A stretch of 48,859 bases of DNA from a virus. Below the pieces are notes generated by a model, which was not told the DNA's origin, ran no database searches, and saw only the letters and a program-made list of their open reading frames with translations. Shown piece after piece: positions 8,250-16,594 of this stretch. The stretch lies in IMG/VR virus record IMGVR_UViG_3300048592_000897, positions 1 through 48,859 of that record, one strand, 5' to 3'. Every line of letters starts with the position of its first letter. Within the stretch, counting starts at the first letter, position 1. A program made the translations under genes and the position numbers.

Positions 8250-8259
8250 GATGATCCTC

Positions 8260-8703
8260 CTAAGCGGCCGCCGTGTTCGTGTGCGTCAGATAGACGAACG
8301 TCAGCCCGTTCGTCTCCAGTTCCGTCTTCCAAGTCGCCAGCCCGGCCTGGCCGGTGTCCGGCAACAGATTGCCGTAGACCACCCCACCGAGCAGCAGCCC
8401 ATAGCCGGTGAGGGCATCCGTGCGGTCGCTCTCATTCGCCTGCCCGATGAGAATGCCCACGGCCGTCTCCGTGCCCTGCGCGTTCCCCTCCGCCAGCGCC
8501 ACGTCCCGCCGCGGGATCACCTTCCCGCTGGCCGCGATCCTCGCCATGATCGTGCCATCGGGCACATACTTCTTCCCAGCCGCGTCCACCCGATCCGGGT
8601 CGACGCTGTCCCAGTCGATCTGCGCGCCGAGATCCCTGGGCGAGTTCTCCCAATCTACGAGCCACTGCGCGCGGCTCAACCGATAGCTATTCGTCGTCGG
8701 CAT
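8260..8703 (-). CDS. Head decoration protein
   Basis: 147 residues immediately before the capsid gene. The pattern GKKYVPDGTIMARIAASGKV-x-PRRD, followed by AVGILIGQ and ALTGYGLLLGGVVY, resembles the head decoration family (lambda gpD-like) that stabilises expanded capsids. Eleven bases separate it from the capsid start, so the two are co-translated. Confidence 0.75.
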   Translation of the reverse strand: MPTTNSYRLSRAQWLVDWENSPRDLGAQIDWDSVDPDRVDAAGKKYVPDGTIMARIAASGKVIPRRDVALAEGNAQGTETAVGILIGQANESDRTDALTGYGLLLGGVVYGNLLPDTGQAGLATWKTELETNGLTFVYLTHTNTAAA

Positions 8704-8732
8704 ACCACCTCACCTCTCCCATCCTGATTCCC

Positions 8733-9344
8733 TTATCTCTTCATCATCGCCGCGAACGGGTCGTCGGCCGTCGCGCGTTTTTGCTGCCTCTCAATCGCCT
8801 GCCTCACATAATCCGTTTGCCCGCCCTGGGCCTGGGGCGTCGGCGGTGTTGCCGCCCGCTGCCCGGCCGCCGGCTGCGCTGCCAAATACGCCTCCACGAT
8901 CTCCAACTGCTCGAAGACACCCCTGTCCGCCAGCAGCTTCTGCATCGGCTCCGGCAGCCCGCGCTTCTTCGCGTCCAGCATCGTCGTGATGAACGACGTG
9001 GCCCGCTCCAACTCGCCCTGCGTCGTCTTGAGCTGGCCATCCAACTCGCCCACCCTGGTCTCGTGTTTGCGCGCCAACGCTTCCCACTTCTGCTCGTCCT
9101 TGAGCCGCTGTGCCTCGGCCGCGTCCGTCTCCGTCTTCGCCTTGGTTCGCTGCTGCTCGTCCCACTGCTCGCGCGCCCGCTTCAACCGCTCGGCCACCAC
9201 CTGATTGACCACCGGCTGCAACTCGGCTGGGATGGCCGGCGTCGCGGGCGAGGGCGTGGGGCTTGCCCCGGCCGCCTGGCCCGTTGGCTGTTCCTGCTGA
9301 GGTTGCGCGCCTCCCTGGGCGCTGTCCGTCGTCTCGGTTGTCAT
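8733..9344 (-). CDS. Capsid scaffolding protein
   Basis: 203 residues. Disordered Pro/Gln/Ala N-terminus, a long charged coiled-coil at about 45-115 (AERLKRAREQWDEQQRTKAK), and a basic C-terminus ending FAAMMKR. This is the usual build of a phage scaffold, and it sits directly before decoration and capsid genes. Start ATG at 9344 has GGAG six bases upstream. It is the first gene after the leader at 9396-9464. Confidence 0.82.
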   Translation of the reverse strand: MTTETTDSAQGGAQPQQEQPTGQAAGASPTPSPATPAIPAELQPVVNQVVAERLKRAREQWDEQQRTKAKTETDAAEAQRLKDEQKWEALARKHETRVGELDGQLKTTQGELERATSFITTMLDAKKRGLPEPMQKLLADRGVFEQLEIVEAYLAAQPAAGQRAATPPTPQAQGGQTDYVRQAIERQQKRATADDPFAAMMKR

Positions 9345-9395
9345 CTCTATCTCCGTGAACCGTTTATGCCGTCCGTCGACGTAGTGAGGAGAAAT

Positions 9396-9432
9396 AAAAA
9401 AAGCGGCCGGTCATCCGATGGATGACGGCCGC
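9396..9432 (-). terminator. Strong hairpin plus T7 in the leader of the capsid operon
   Basis: Read on the minus strand: GCGGCCG-TCATCC, a three-base loop, then GGATGA-C-CGGCCGC (13 paired bases, one bulge) followed by seven T's. It is a textbook intrinsic terminator, yet it lies between the promoter at 9471-9499 and the first gene at 9344, so it may act as an attenuator or end a small leader RNA. Confidence 0.85.
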
Positions 9433-9470
9433 TCGTATGGCGAGAGCCAAAACTCTATTCAGTTGAACAC

Positions 9471-9499
9471 AGTATATTAGCTCTGTTGTTCTATGTCAA
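9471..9499 (-). promoter_or_regulatory. Promoter of scaffold/capsid operon
   Basis: On the minus strand: TTGACA (9499-9494), 17-bp spacer, TATACT (9476-9471). This is near-consensus for a housekeeping sigma factor. Transcription would start near 9464 and meet the terminator-like hairpin before reaching the scaffold start at 9344. Confidence 0.8.
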
Positions 9500-9566
9500 T
9501 CCTCAGCCTTGAAGCTCTTTGCCAACGACCGATTGATTACACCCCAGAATCACATATAATCGTTCT

Positions 9567-9630
9567 ATATCTAGAGACAAAATTCGGCTCCATGCCGTGT
9601 GGACAGTAATGTCCCTATATCTCTAGATAT
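9567..9630. promoter_or_regulatory. Inverted 11-bp sites upstream of capsid promoter
   Basis: ATATCTAGAGA at 9567-9577 is repeated in inverse orientation (TCTCTAGATAT) at 9620-9630, in an AT-rich, gene-free stretch (9433-9635). Possible binding sites for a regulator of the capsid operon. Nothing else is visible in this gap besides the promoter and leader. Confidence 0.45.
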
Positions 9631-9635
9631 CTCAG

Positions 9636-9845
9636 TTAGTCGTCATTGGTAGCATATCGACTAGCGGCCTTGTCGTCCTGGCCTCGCCGCAGGCCAACGC
9701 CGTGCTGGTGCAGCAACTTCCGCTGTGCATTCGTGATCACCGCGCTCTCCAACTGATAGCGGTTCTCAATCGCCGCCACCATCAGCAGCAACGCCTGCCT
9801 CACCGTGATCCAAAACTGCCGCTCCCGGTCACCGCTCTGCGTCAT
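9636..9845 (-). CDS. Small protein, unknown
   Basis: 69 residues. Start ATG overlaps the stop of the previous gene (ATGA at 9845-9842). The helical segment TVRQALLLMVAAIENRYQLE is followed by a basic, polar C-terminus. No family recognised. It is the last gene before the AT-rich regulatory gap. Confidence 0.5.
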   Translation of the reverse strand: MTQSGDRERQFWITVRQALLLMVAAIENRYQLESAVITNAQRKLLHQHGVGLRRGQDDKAASRYATNDD

Positions 9846-10123
9846 GTGTTTCTATCTTTGTCCGCGAACGCAGCGAACAACTCTTGGTTCGCCTTAGCCC
9901 AGTCGAGTAGAGTTTTCTGAGCTAGCTCAAGAGCCTGCGATATGGTATGCCACGCGGCCAGCAATCGCTCTTCACAGTCTTTCGCCCACGCCCTCATCAG
10001 AGCGCGGTCGTCCTCCGAAAGGGCTGTCATCCACGCGATCCGAGCATCATCGTCGGGAAGTTGCACGACCTGGTTCAGCAACTCTTGAGTCCGAGGGTTG
10101 GAGTGCGTCAAGTACGGGTTCAT
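9842..10123 (-). CDS. Small helical protein, unknown
   Basis: 93 residues, predicted all helical (segments around 25-55 and 58-88), acidic in the middle (LPDDDARIAW, SEDDRAL). It follows the minor head gene closely and is coupled to the next frame by an ATGA overlap. No family recognised. Confidence 0.52.
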   Translation of the reverse strand: MNPYLTHSNPRTQELLNQVVQLPDDDARIAWMTALSEDDRALMRAWAKDCEERLLAAWHTISQALELAQKTLLDWAKANQELFAAFADKDRNT

Positions 10124-10130
10124 ATCGGCA

Positions 10131-11120
10131 TTATACGTCCACGCCGTTGCCCTGGGCTATCCGCGCCGGCGTCACACTCGTCCCCCACACCGGATGCGTC
10201 GACCGTCGCACCATCTCTCCCCACCCCATGCGGCCGTCCCGCCACGCCTCCCACCGCCCACGCCCCATCGTCTCGATCTGCTCCTCCTCGCTCAATGCCT
10301 CAAACCACGCCCGGCCGCTGCCTAGCCCATCGTAGTTGACCCCGCGCACCAGCGGAATCAGTGTGCAGCGTCCCTGCGGGTGCTCCTCAAACTCCGCCTC
10401 CAGCCGGTACTCCTGCCCATCCAGCGCAACACACGCCACACACGTCCTCCCCGCCTGCCGCGCGCACCGCCGCACGTACCCCGTCACAACCCCGCTGCGC
10501 CGATACGACTCCAGCGCCGCCAGCCGATGCGCCCGGTTGTACTGGTCTCGCGTGACGAGCAGCAGGTGGTTCAGTCCATCCGACAGCCCATCGGCCGCCA
10601 TCCGCCGCGCGATCTCCCGCGGCCCCAGCCCCAGCGCCAGCCCGTTCGTCAACTCGCGCAGAATCCCCGCCGCCGCCAGCCCATACATCGGCTCCAGCAG
10701 CGCCGCCAACGGCCGCCCCGCCCGCGCCAGCGCCACGAGATTCTCCACCGCCGCCGCCGGCAGTCGGTTGAACGTTCCCGCCACCCCCAACGCCTCCAAC
10801 GAGTACAACGCCTGCTGCCCGCCCAACTCGGCCGCCTGCCGCATCCCCGCCTCCAGCGTCCCCACGGCCGCGCCCTCCAGGCTCTCCAACTCGCGCCCCA
10901 CCTGGGCCAGCAACGCCTGATACCGCTCCATCCGCAGCACCTGGCCCGGCGTCAACTCCTGCCCCGCCAACCGCGCCGCGAACCGCTCCATCTCCTGCCG
11001 CAGCCGCCGGTCGACGCCCTGCCACGCATCCACCATTGACGCCACGGCCGCCCCATCCAGCCGCGCCAACTCCTCCCGAAACTCGGCCGCCACCGCCACG
11101 GCCGACATCCCGTCGGCCAC
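10131..11120 (-). CDS. Minor head / head morphogenesis protein (Mu F, SPP1 gp7-like)
   Basis: 329 residues. The C-terminal half contains the family signature: an R-x-x-R region (VTRDQYNRAHRLAALESYR), then CVACVALDG, then HPQGRCTLIPLV, which corresponds to the H-P-x-C-R-C-x-x-x-P pattern of Mu F-like minor head proteins. Such proteins bind the portal and enter the capsid interior. GTG start at 11120 lies directly after the upstream stop; ATG 11108 is an alternative. Confidence 0.82.
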   Translation of the reverse strand: MADGMSAVAVAAEFREELARLDGAAVASMVDAWQGVDRRLRQEMERFAARLAGQELTPGQVLRMERYQALLAQVGRELESLEGAAVGTLEAGMRQAAELGGQQALYSLEALGVAGTFNRLPAAAVENLVALARAGRPLAALLEPMYGLAAAGILRELTNGLALGLGPREIARRMAADGLSDGLNHLLLVTRDQYNRAHRLAALESYRRSGVVTGYVRRCARQAGRTCVACVALDGQEYRLEAEFEEHPQGRCTLIPLVRGVNYDGLGSGRAWFEALSEEEQIETMGRGRWEAWRDGRMGWGEMVRRSTHPVWGTSVTPARIAQGNGVDV

Positions 11121-11447
11121 CTACCTACCCCCTCGCCCCTTGGAAAAGGTTGTCTCGCCCCCTCTCCCCCTGGGAGAGGGTTGGGGAGAGGGTCTTCCCG
11201 CCTGCGCCCCCAATGCCCCAGCCATCACCCCCACGATCAGAAACACCGCCGAGCTAAACACATGCGCCCCGCTCCACAGCCCCACCACCCCCAACGCCAC
11301 CAGAAACGTCGTCACCAGCAGCAACCCCCACGCCAACACCGCGATCACCATCGGCGCGCGCCAGTACGTCGGCCCCTCCACGATCATCCTCGCCTCGATC
11401 ACTTCCCGCTCCGGCACTTCCCTCATCGAAAACCCTTCACTCGCCAT
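11121..11447 (-). CDS. Small membrane protein in head operon
   Basis: 108 residues from ATG 11447, overlapping the previous stop (TGATG). Two hydrophobic segments at about 33-55 and 61-82 are predicted to cross the membrane. The C-terminal tail (PSPQPSPRGRGG) is encoded by copy B of the CCCTCTCCC palindrome, so a host-type repeat has become part of the coding region. A membrane protein within the head genes is unusual; function unknown. Confidence 0.55.
   Translation of the reverse strand: MASEGFSMREVPEREVIEARMIVEGPTYWRAPMVIAVLAWGLLLVTTFLVALGVVGLWSGAHVFSSAVFLIVGVMAGALGAQAGRPSPQPSPRGRGGETTFSKGRGGR
11160..11195 (+). repeat. Palindromic repeat, CCCTCTCCC family copy B
   Basis: CCTCTCCCCCTGGGAGAGG followed by TTGGGGAGAGGG, within the 3' end of the membrane protein gene at 11121-11447. 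Same orientation as the other copies. Confidence 0.8.
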
Positions 11448-11671
11448 CACTCACCTCTCAATCCGGGCTTGGGCCAGATCGAACGCCGGGCCATTGCTCC
11501 GACAAGTTGCTCCGCCCGATGCTGGCCGACAGTGTAGAACCGTTCTTGAAACTTGAGATCGCCCCCCTTTGTTACTCCTCGTTGCACGACAACGTTCACG
11601 CGAGGTGCATCCGAAAGACATCCAGCCGTGGCGAACTCCACACTTATTACGATTGACTTCTTGCTATCCAT
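11447..11671 (-). CDS. Small protein, unknown
   Basis: 74 residues starting at ATG 11671, mixed alpha/beta (SIVISVEFATAG, then VNVVVQRGVTKGG). It lies between a hairpin-rich gap and the small membrane protein, to which it is coupled by a TGATG overlap. No family recognised. Confidence 0.45.
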   Translation of the reverse strand: MDSKKSIVISVEFATAGCLSDAPRVNVVVQRGVTKGGDLKFQERFYTVGQHRAEQLVGAMARRSIWPKPGLRGE

Positions 11672-11700
11672 CCTGCTTCTCCAGTTGTGTTGACCGCGCG

Positions 11701-11753
11701 GGGGTAGCCAATTTGGCTACCCCTCGGAAGGGGAGGCAATTCATCCTCCCCTT
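11701..11753. repeat. Two tandem perfect hairpins
   Basis: GGGGTAGCC-AATTT-GGCTACCCC (11701-11723) followed by AAGGGGAGG-CAATTCAT-CCTCCCCTT (11728-11753). They straddle the 3' end of the gene at 11741-12388. There is no T-run, so they are not classical terminators; RNA processing or mRNA-stabilising structures are possible. Confidence 0.7.
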
Positions 11754-12388
11754 GCGTCTACAGGAATACCGAGAACCCTAAGCGCCAAATACCCCTGCCA
11801 ACGGTCATGCACCTCTCGCGGAACCATCATCAGAAACACATCCTTAGACCCATACGGCCATCTGGCGAGCTTCCCATGTGTCCGCAGCATATGTAATGTC
11901 TTCGACCATAACTGATAGCCCACCTCGAGTGGGTATTCCAGGCCATCCGACCCATCCCACACTTCCTGGACGCTGAAGTTGACCAACCCTAGTCGCACTG
12001 GTTGTTCCAGTTGGATAAAGCCATCCTGATCCGCCAACCCACCCCAGAACTGCGCCGAGCAGCGCACGCCCGACGTCTTACTCAACTGCTGCAACGCGCC
12101 GTTGTTGCCGTCCACATCCATGTCCGCCAAAGGCTCCTGACCAATCGCCAGCCTCACCATTGCCACCTCACCGGCCCATAGCATGTGCCACAACTGTGCA
12201 AACGCATACGCCTCGGCCAGCGATGGCGACATATAGTTCTGCCCCAGCACGTCGACCATCGCCTTCGGCCCATAGTAACCCTTCTTGAGTTTCTGCAATA
12301 CCTCGGCCGCCAACATCAACCATGCCCCGTCCTCTGCACACAACTCATCAAAGACCTGCTCGTTAGCTGCAACGTGTAGAGACGGCAT
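11741..12388 (-). CDS. Protein between portal and minor head genes, unknown
   Basis: 215 residues. Start ATG at 12388 overlaps the portal stop (TAATG). Sequence is mixed alpha/beta, rich in Trp and Leu (QLWHMLWAGEVAMVRLAI, WSKTLHMLRTHGK). The AT content is somewhat higher than in its neighbours, which could mark a recent acquisition (a moron). No family recognised and no membrane segment is evident. Confidence 0.58.
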   Translation of the reverse strand: MPSLHVAANEQVFDELCAEDGAWLMLAAEVLQKLKKGYYGPKAMVDVLGQNYMSPSLAEAYAFAQLWHMLWAGEVAMVRLAIGQEPLADMDVDGNNGALQQLSKTSGVRCSAQFWGGLADQDGFIQLEQPVRLGLVNFSVQEVWDGSDGLEYPLEVGYQLWSKTLHMLRTHGKLARWPYGSKDVFLMMVPREVHDRWQGYLALRVLGIPVDARGG

Positions 12389-14013
12389 TACACCCTCGTT
12401 ACCCCATTATCCCCCGCCCCACTATCCACCTCCGCCCGCGCCCTCACCAACGCGCTCGCCAGCGTCGTCCGCTCCCGCAGCGCCTGCTCGGCCGCCGCCG
12501 CGTCGTAGGCCTCCACCACCGCCTGCCCAAACTGCGCCACCTCCAGCGCTAGCTTGACCGGCACTTGCGCCGCCACCAACTCCTTCAGCGCCGCCGTCTT
12601 CGCCGCCAGCGTCGGCTCGAACACGTCCCTCTCCGCGAACACGTGCCCAAAGTCGCCCGTCTCATAAGTCCCAATGTCGGCCGCCGCGAACCCGTCCAAC
12701 TCCGCCTTCTGCCCCAACGTCAGCGCCATCTGGTGCGCCCTCACCAGCGCCCGCTCCAACGCCTCGCGCACGTCGAGCACCCGCTGCCCGGCCGACTTTA
12801 GCAGCAACTCCAGCGTCTCGGCCGCGATCTGCGACGAGGCGTCCAGCGTCGCCGCCCGATACTCCGGCAGCGCCGCCACCACCCCCTCCCACACCGCCTC
12901 CATGTCCCGCTGCAAAGCCGCGAAGTCGATCGGCCCGCTCGACCACTCGAACTCCGCCCGGCCCGGCAACCGTATAACCGCCGCTGCCTCATTCCCCACC
13001 TCATGATACGTCGCTTGCAGCCGCGGCCCATCCATCGCCGGCGCCGGCAGCCCCGGTGGCGGCATCGGCCGCCCATCGCCATCCACCGCGTTGGACCGAA
13101 CCACCCCCAACGCCACATTCAGCCGCCGACTCTTATCCGCCAGCAGATTGTAATAGTCAATCTGATCCGTCGCGTCCCACCACGGCGTCTCGCACCGCGC
13201 CCAGACGACTGGAATAAAATCATAGCCCAACTCCCCGAACGTTTGCGCGCCAACAGCCTCTGGCAACTCCTTGTCCGCCACGTAGCCCCGCCCCTCGGTC
13301 TCAAAGAAGCGAGCGCCCCCCTCGCCGCCGTCCCAGGCCTTCCGCCAGATCTCCACCAGCGTGTGCTCCCGCTCGTCCGTGCCGAACAACGACACCAGCC
13401 GCGGCGTGTCGATCCGCAACTCCTGCACGATCCCCCGCTCATCGGCCCGGCAGTATCTCACGTGCTGAATCGGCAGCAGTTGCAGGTACACACTCGTCAC
13501 CGTCCCCCCTCCCTCGGGGAGGGGTTGGGGGAGGGTCGTCCGCTCAGCCACCTTAATGAGCACATCCCCATAGACGGCCGCCGCCCGCACCAGCTCCTGC
13601 TTCAGCATCACAAAGTTCGACCACTCCCACACCCTCTCCACGGCTGTCGCCAATCCCTCGTTCTCCGCCGCCGTCGTCTCCTCCCCGCCGGCCGTCGCTC
13701 GCTGCTCCGGCTCAATGGCCAACTCACCGTTCAGCACATTCGCCACGTAGAAATCGACCACCGCCGGCACCGGGTTCCGCGCCGTCGCCACCGCCTGCGC
13801 CACCAACCCCCACTCATGCAGCAGCCGGTACAGCCCCTTGTTCTGCGCATAAGCCCACCGCGCCGCATAATCCGACAACGGCCGCGTGCTTGACTCCGTC
13901 ACCGCCGGCCAGGGGGCTGCCGAAGCCTCCGCCAGCCCCCCATACCGCGACAACTGCCGTCCAAAGAACCCCCACACTCGCCCTCGCCAACCTGCCCCAT
14001 TCTCAATGATCAC
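12388..14013 (-). CDS. Portal protein (SPP1 gp6-like)
   Basis: 541 residues, directly downstream of the large terminase with which it overlaps (GTGA at 14013). Typical portal features: an N-terminal wing region, VDFYVANVLNGELAIEP near 85-105, DQIDYYNLLADKSRRLNVA in the middle, and a helical C-terminal crown. The dodecameric portal forms the DNA channel of the head. Copy C of the CCCTCTCCC-type palindrome is translated within it (LPQPLPEGGG, near residues 160-170). Confidence 0.88.
   Translation of the reverse strand: MIIENGAGWRGRVWGFFGRQLSRYGGLAEASAAPWPAVTESSTRPLSDYAARWAYAQNKGLYRLLHEWGLVAQAVATARNPVPAVVDFYVANVLNGELAIEPEQRATAGGEETTAAENEGLATAVERVWEWSNFVMLKQELVRAAAVYGDVLIKVAERTTLPQPLPEGGGTVTSVYLQLLPIQHVRYCRADERGIVQELRIDTPRLVSLFGTDEREHTLVEIWRKAWDGGEGGARFFETEGRGYVADKELPEAVGAQTFGELGYDFIPVVWARCETPWWDATDQIDYYNLLADKSRRLNVALGVVRSNAVDGDGRPMPPPGLPAPAMDGPRLQATYHEVGNEAAAVIRLPGRAEFEWSSGPIDFAALQRDMEAVWEGVVAALPEYRAATLDASSQIAAETLELLLKSAGQRVLDVREALERALVRAHQMALTLGQKAELDGFAAADIGTYETGDFGHVFAERDVFEPTLAAKTAALKELVAAQVPVKLALEVAQFGQAVVEAYDAAAAEQALRERTTLASALVRARAEVDSGAGDNGVTRV
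13503..13536 (+). repeat. Palindromic repeat, CCCTCTCCC family copy C inside portal gene
   Basis: CCCCCCTCCCTCGGGGAGGGG followed by TTGGGGGAGGG, a diverged copy of the palindrome, in frame within the portal coding region in what should be a surface loop. Confidence 0.7.
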
Positions 14014-15413
14014 TCACCACCTCCTCGCGCCCGCCATCCGGCCGCCAAGTAATGTTCCAGGAAGATAACCAACTGGCTGGTCGCATCCGTCCAGTCCTTG
14101 AACTCCACATCTGGGAAGCCAAACAACTCCTTCTCATACTGGTACAACCACGGCGCTTCGGGTGACGGCTCCGGCAGCAGCACGCACCCGCGCTTGCACC
14201 ACAACGCCGCCTGCTGCGCCCGCTGTGCCTTGTCACCATAGTTCGCCGGCTTGAAGGCCACCAATTTACGCGCCAGCCAATCATCGCCTAAGCTCAAGGT
14301 CTGTGTGAGGCCCGTTCCGCTATCCTTGTCCTCGATGATGATCGCCTCCAGCTTGCCATCACGGTTGCCAGCCTCGGCTCTCTCCCGCACCTTCCCGGCT
14401 AGGAACGGCACGGTCAACTTATCTCGCCAGGCCAACGTGATCAGCAGCCGATAGTCGGCCGTCAACTCCCCCTGCACCAACGCCGTAAACGCATTGTGCT
14501 CCCCGTCCTTCGTCGCCGTGTCCCAGCTATGCCACCGCCCAACAACCCCATGCAGCAGCGCCCGATCGGCCGCTGGGTCAAACCGATTCGCCCCTCGCCA
14601 CCAGTCATGCAGAAACGGCTTCCCGGCCGGGTCGGTCACCCACAGGCCCTCCTCCAACTGCCGCCGCTCCACGTCGTCCAGTTCGGTCAGAGATTCCCGA
14701 TAGGCTGTACGGTCAATGTGTGGATTGTCGGCCAACTTCGCCGGGATGAAGATGCGGCCGGTCTTCCGCCGGTGCTCGATGGCCTCCGGCGTCAGATCGG
14801 GCATGAATCGGTCATAAACCCAGCCGTGACCCACCCCGCCCGGATTGCTGGCCGCCCGCATCCGCAGCGGCACGTCCACCCCCTCTCCGCGCCGCAGCCG
14901 GGAGAAGAGATACGTGTACTGGCTCTGTAGAAACTGAGTCAGCTCGTCGAAGGCGATGAACTGAAACTCCGACGACTGATAGCGATACTTGTCCCGCTCG
15001 TTCTGGAGATAGCCAAACGTCAGCGTCGCCCCGGCCGGGAACGTCCACGTCTTCTCGCGGTCATCCCAATGCGCGTCCGTTCCCTGGAGCCACGTGTGCG
15101 ACCGATCCATGATCGCACCGGGCAGCGCCAAGTCAGCGTAGGTGCGCCGCAGAATCAGCGCCGCGTAACCCGCCACGTCCACATACTGGAGCGCCCCCAT
15201 CAGCAGCGCGTCGCTCTTCCCGCCACCGGCCGCGCCGCCATACAGCGCCTCTAGGCAGTCGAGGAGCAAAAACGCCTGCTGCTTCGGCGTCGGCCTATGC
15301 GGGATGTACTTCGTCATCCGCGGCGTCACCGCCCGGCTCAGCTGGTCGTAATTCGACTGCGCCAGCTTCAGCCAGGACTCGGATGACGGCCGCCACGTGC
15401 TCTGTGCCACCAT
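14010..15413 (-). CDS. Terminase large subunit
   Basis: Packaging motor ATPase and nuclease. From ATG 15413: Walker A GGAAGGGKS (K66), Walker B FQFIAFDE (D156-E157), and an RNase-H-like nuclease with SWDTATKDGEHNAF near residue 287 and IIEDKDSGTG near 350, resembling the psiM2-type C-terminal domain. GGAGGAGG lies 12 bases before 15413. A TTG at 15425 and an ATG at 15317 are alternative starts; the last would reduce the overlap with the small subunit from 119 to 23 bp. Confidence 0.95.
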   Translation of the reverse strand: MVAQSTWRPSSESWLKLAQSNYDQLSRAVTPRMTKYIPHRPTPKQQAFLLLDCLEALYGGAAGGGKSDALLMGALQYVDVAGYAALILRRTYADLALPGAIMDRSHTWLQGTDAHWDDREKTWTFPAGATLTFGYLQNERDKYRYQSSEFQFIAFDELTQFLQSQYTYLFSRLRRGEGVDVPLRMRAASNPGGVGHGWVYDRFMPDLTPEAIEHRRKTGRIFIPAKLADNPHIDRTAYRESLTELDDVERRQLEEGLWVTDPAGKPFLHDWWRGANRFDPAADRALLHGVVGRWHSWDTATKDGEHNAFTALVQGELTADYRLLITLAWRDKLTVPFLAGKVRERAEAGNRDGKLEAIIIEDKDSGTGLTQTLSLGDDWLARKLVAFKPANYGDKAQRAQQAALWCKRGCVLLPEPSPEAPWLYQYEKELFGFPDVEFKDWTDATSQLVIFLEHYLAAGWRARGGGE

Positions 15414-16026
15414 GAACCCGTCCAACCTCCTCCGTTCTCACCGGCCCGCCCTCGGCCCCCGTCAACTCGCTGCGCCTCACCTCCACCGGCAGCCCCAGCG
15501 CCCGCCGCGCCAGAATACTCGCCCCCTCGTTCAGCTTCGCCGCCGCATTAAAGACCGGCGCGTTCGCCGGATTGACGATGACCGTCTCCTCTCCTTTCTT
15601 CCCCTTCCGCGTCGTCTTCCCCTTCACATGGGACAGAGACAACAGCTTCCCTGCCATATCAAATTGCGCCGCGGCCGCCTCCAGCTCCCTTTGTTCCACC
15701 CATATCCTGTTTCTTTGCCGCGCCTCTTCCTTCTCCGCCGCATCCCGCTGCCTGTATAGCTCGGTCACCCGCTCGATGACCTCACGCACCAGCGGGTGCT
15801 GATACCACTGCGCACCATCGTAGAAATTATTTTCACTAACAATGGTCGACGGCCGCTTCGGCCCCAGCACCCCCTCCGGCCCCGTCCACGGCTTATTCGC
15901 CACCGTCGCCTCGGCCAGCGCCCGGATCGTCGCCCCGCGCATCTGCCGCGCCCGCCTGGATTTGGCGAACCCCGGCCCCTTCAGCCGGTCGATCTCGGCC
16001 TGAACCAGCCGCTCAACGTCGTTCAT
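15295..16026 (-). CDS. Probable terminase small subunit
   Basis: 243 residues directly before and overlapping the large terminase gene. The N-terminus is basic and helical (FAKSRRARQMRGATIRALAEA) and could hold a DNA-binding domain. A long helix near 85-125 carries EVIERVTELYRQRDAAEKEE, consistent with oligomerisation. The small subunit recognises the packaging site. Assigned by position and architecture; no diagnostic motif is seen. Confidence 0.7.
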   Translation of the reverse strand: MNDVERLVQAEIDRLKGPGFAKSRRARQMRGATIRALAEATVANKPWTGPEGVLGPKRPSTIVSENNFYDGAQWYQHPLVREVIERVTELYRQRDAAEKEEARQRNRIWVEQRELEAAAAQFDMAGKLLSLSHVKGKTTRKGKKGEETVIVNPANAPVFNAAAKLNEGASILARRALGLPVEVRRSELTGAEGGPVRTEEVGRVHGGTEHVAAVIRVLAEAGAVELRPAEPGGDAADDEVHPA

Positions 16027-16097
16027 GATTCATCGAAAGACATTGAAAAGACACCAAACTGAGCCTTGGCTTTGTCGCCCCGCCGAGTATCATGTCC

Positions 16098-16110
16098 ATC
16101 AGATTCTGAT
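16098..16110. promoter_or_regulatory. Palindrome between divergent terminase and acidic-protein genes
   Basis: ATCAGA-T-TCTGAT, a perfect 6-bp dyad with a one-base centre, in the 118-bp gap between the leftward terminase gene and the rightward small genes. A possible operator. No clear -35/-10 pair was found here in either direction. Confidence 0.45.
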
Positions 16111-16144
16111 AGACAGACATCAATACGAGGAGACCTAAACGACC

Positions 16145-16351
16145 ATGACCCCCACGACCACCGCCGCCGAACGCTACGAAGAGCACCGCAAGGACATCCA
16201 ACGCCTGCTCGACCGCATCCAGCGTGACCTGAACGCCCACAGCCGCGACTTCAACGCCACCGGCCGCCGCGACTGGCGCTGCGTTGGCGACCTTGCCCAC
16301 GTCGAGGAACAACTGACCGAAGTTCGTAAATTCATGAACAACGAGGACTAA
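16145..16351 (+). CDS. Small acidic protein 1
   Basis: 68 residues, helical and charged (EEHRKDIQRLLDRIQRDLNA). GAGGAGA lies 9 bases upstream of the ATG. First of three short plus-strand genes wedged between leftward operons, so they are transcribed on their own. No family recognised. Coding potential is supported by codon bias, ribosome-binding site and tight spacing to the next gene. Confidence 0.72.
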   Translation: MTPTTTAAERYEEHRKDIQRLLDRIQRDLNAHSRDFNATGRRDWRCVGDLAHVEEQLTEVRKFMNNED

Positions 16352-16357
16352 CCAACC

Positions 16358-16579
16358 ATGACCGACAACACGCTCAAGCACCTTAGCCCAGCGACCCTCG
16401 CCCAACTGGTGGCCGAGATTCTCACCAACCACGCCGATGTGGACGAGATCGGCGTCGACTTTCACACCGAGGATGCCAAAGCTGCCTACGACACGATTTG
16501 CGAAACCGGCGCGAGCCTGACCAACGACGAGGTCTTCAACGACCTGATCGACATCGCCCTTGACGAGGCCGCGCGCTAA
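16358..16579 (+). CDS. Small acidic protein 2
   Basis: 73 residues, strongly acidic (HADVDEIGVDFHTEDA, DEVFNDLIDIALDEA). It begins six bases after the previous stop. The repeated Asp/Glu pattern is compatible with DNA mimicry, as in some phage anti-restriction proteins, but this is only inference. No family recognised. Confidence 0.72.
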   Translation: MTDNTLKHLSPATLAQLVAEILTNHADVDEIGVDFHTEDAKAAYDTICETGASLTNDEVFNDLIDIALDEAAR

Positions 16580-16594
16580 AGGAAGTAACCAGCC

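Noticed and set aside
7203-8411. 402-residue plus-strand frame
   Set aside because: Antisense shadow of the major capsid gene.
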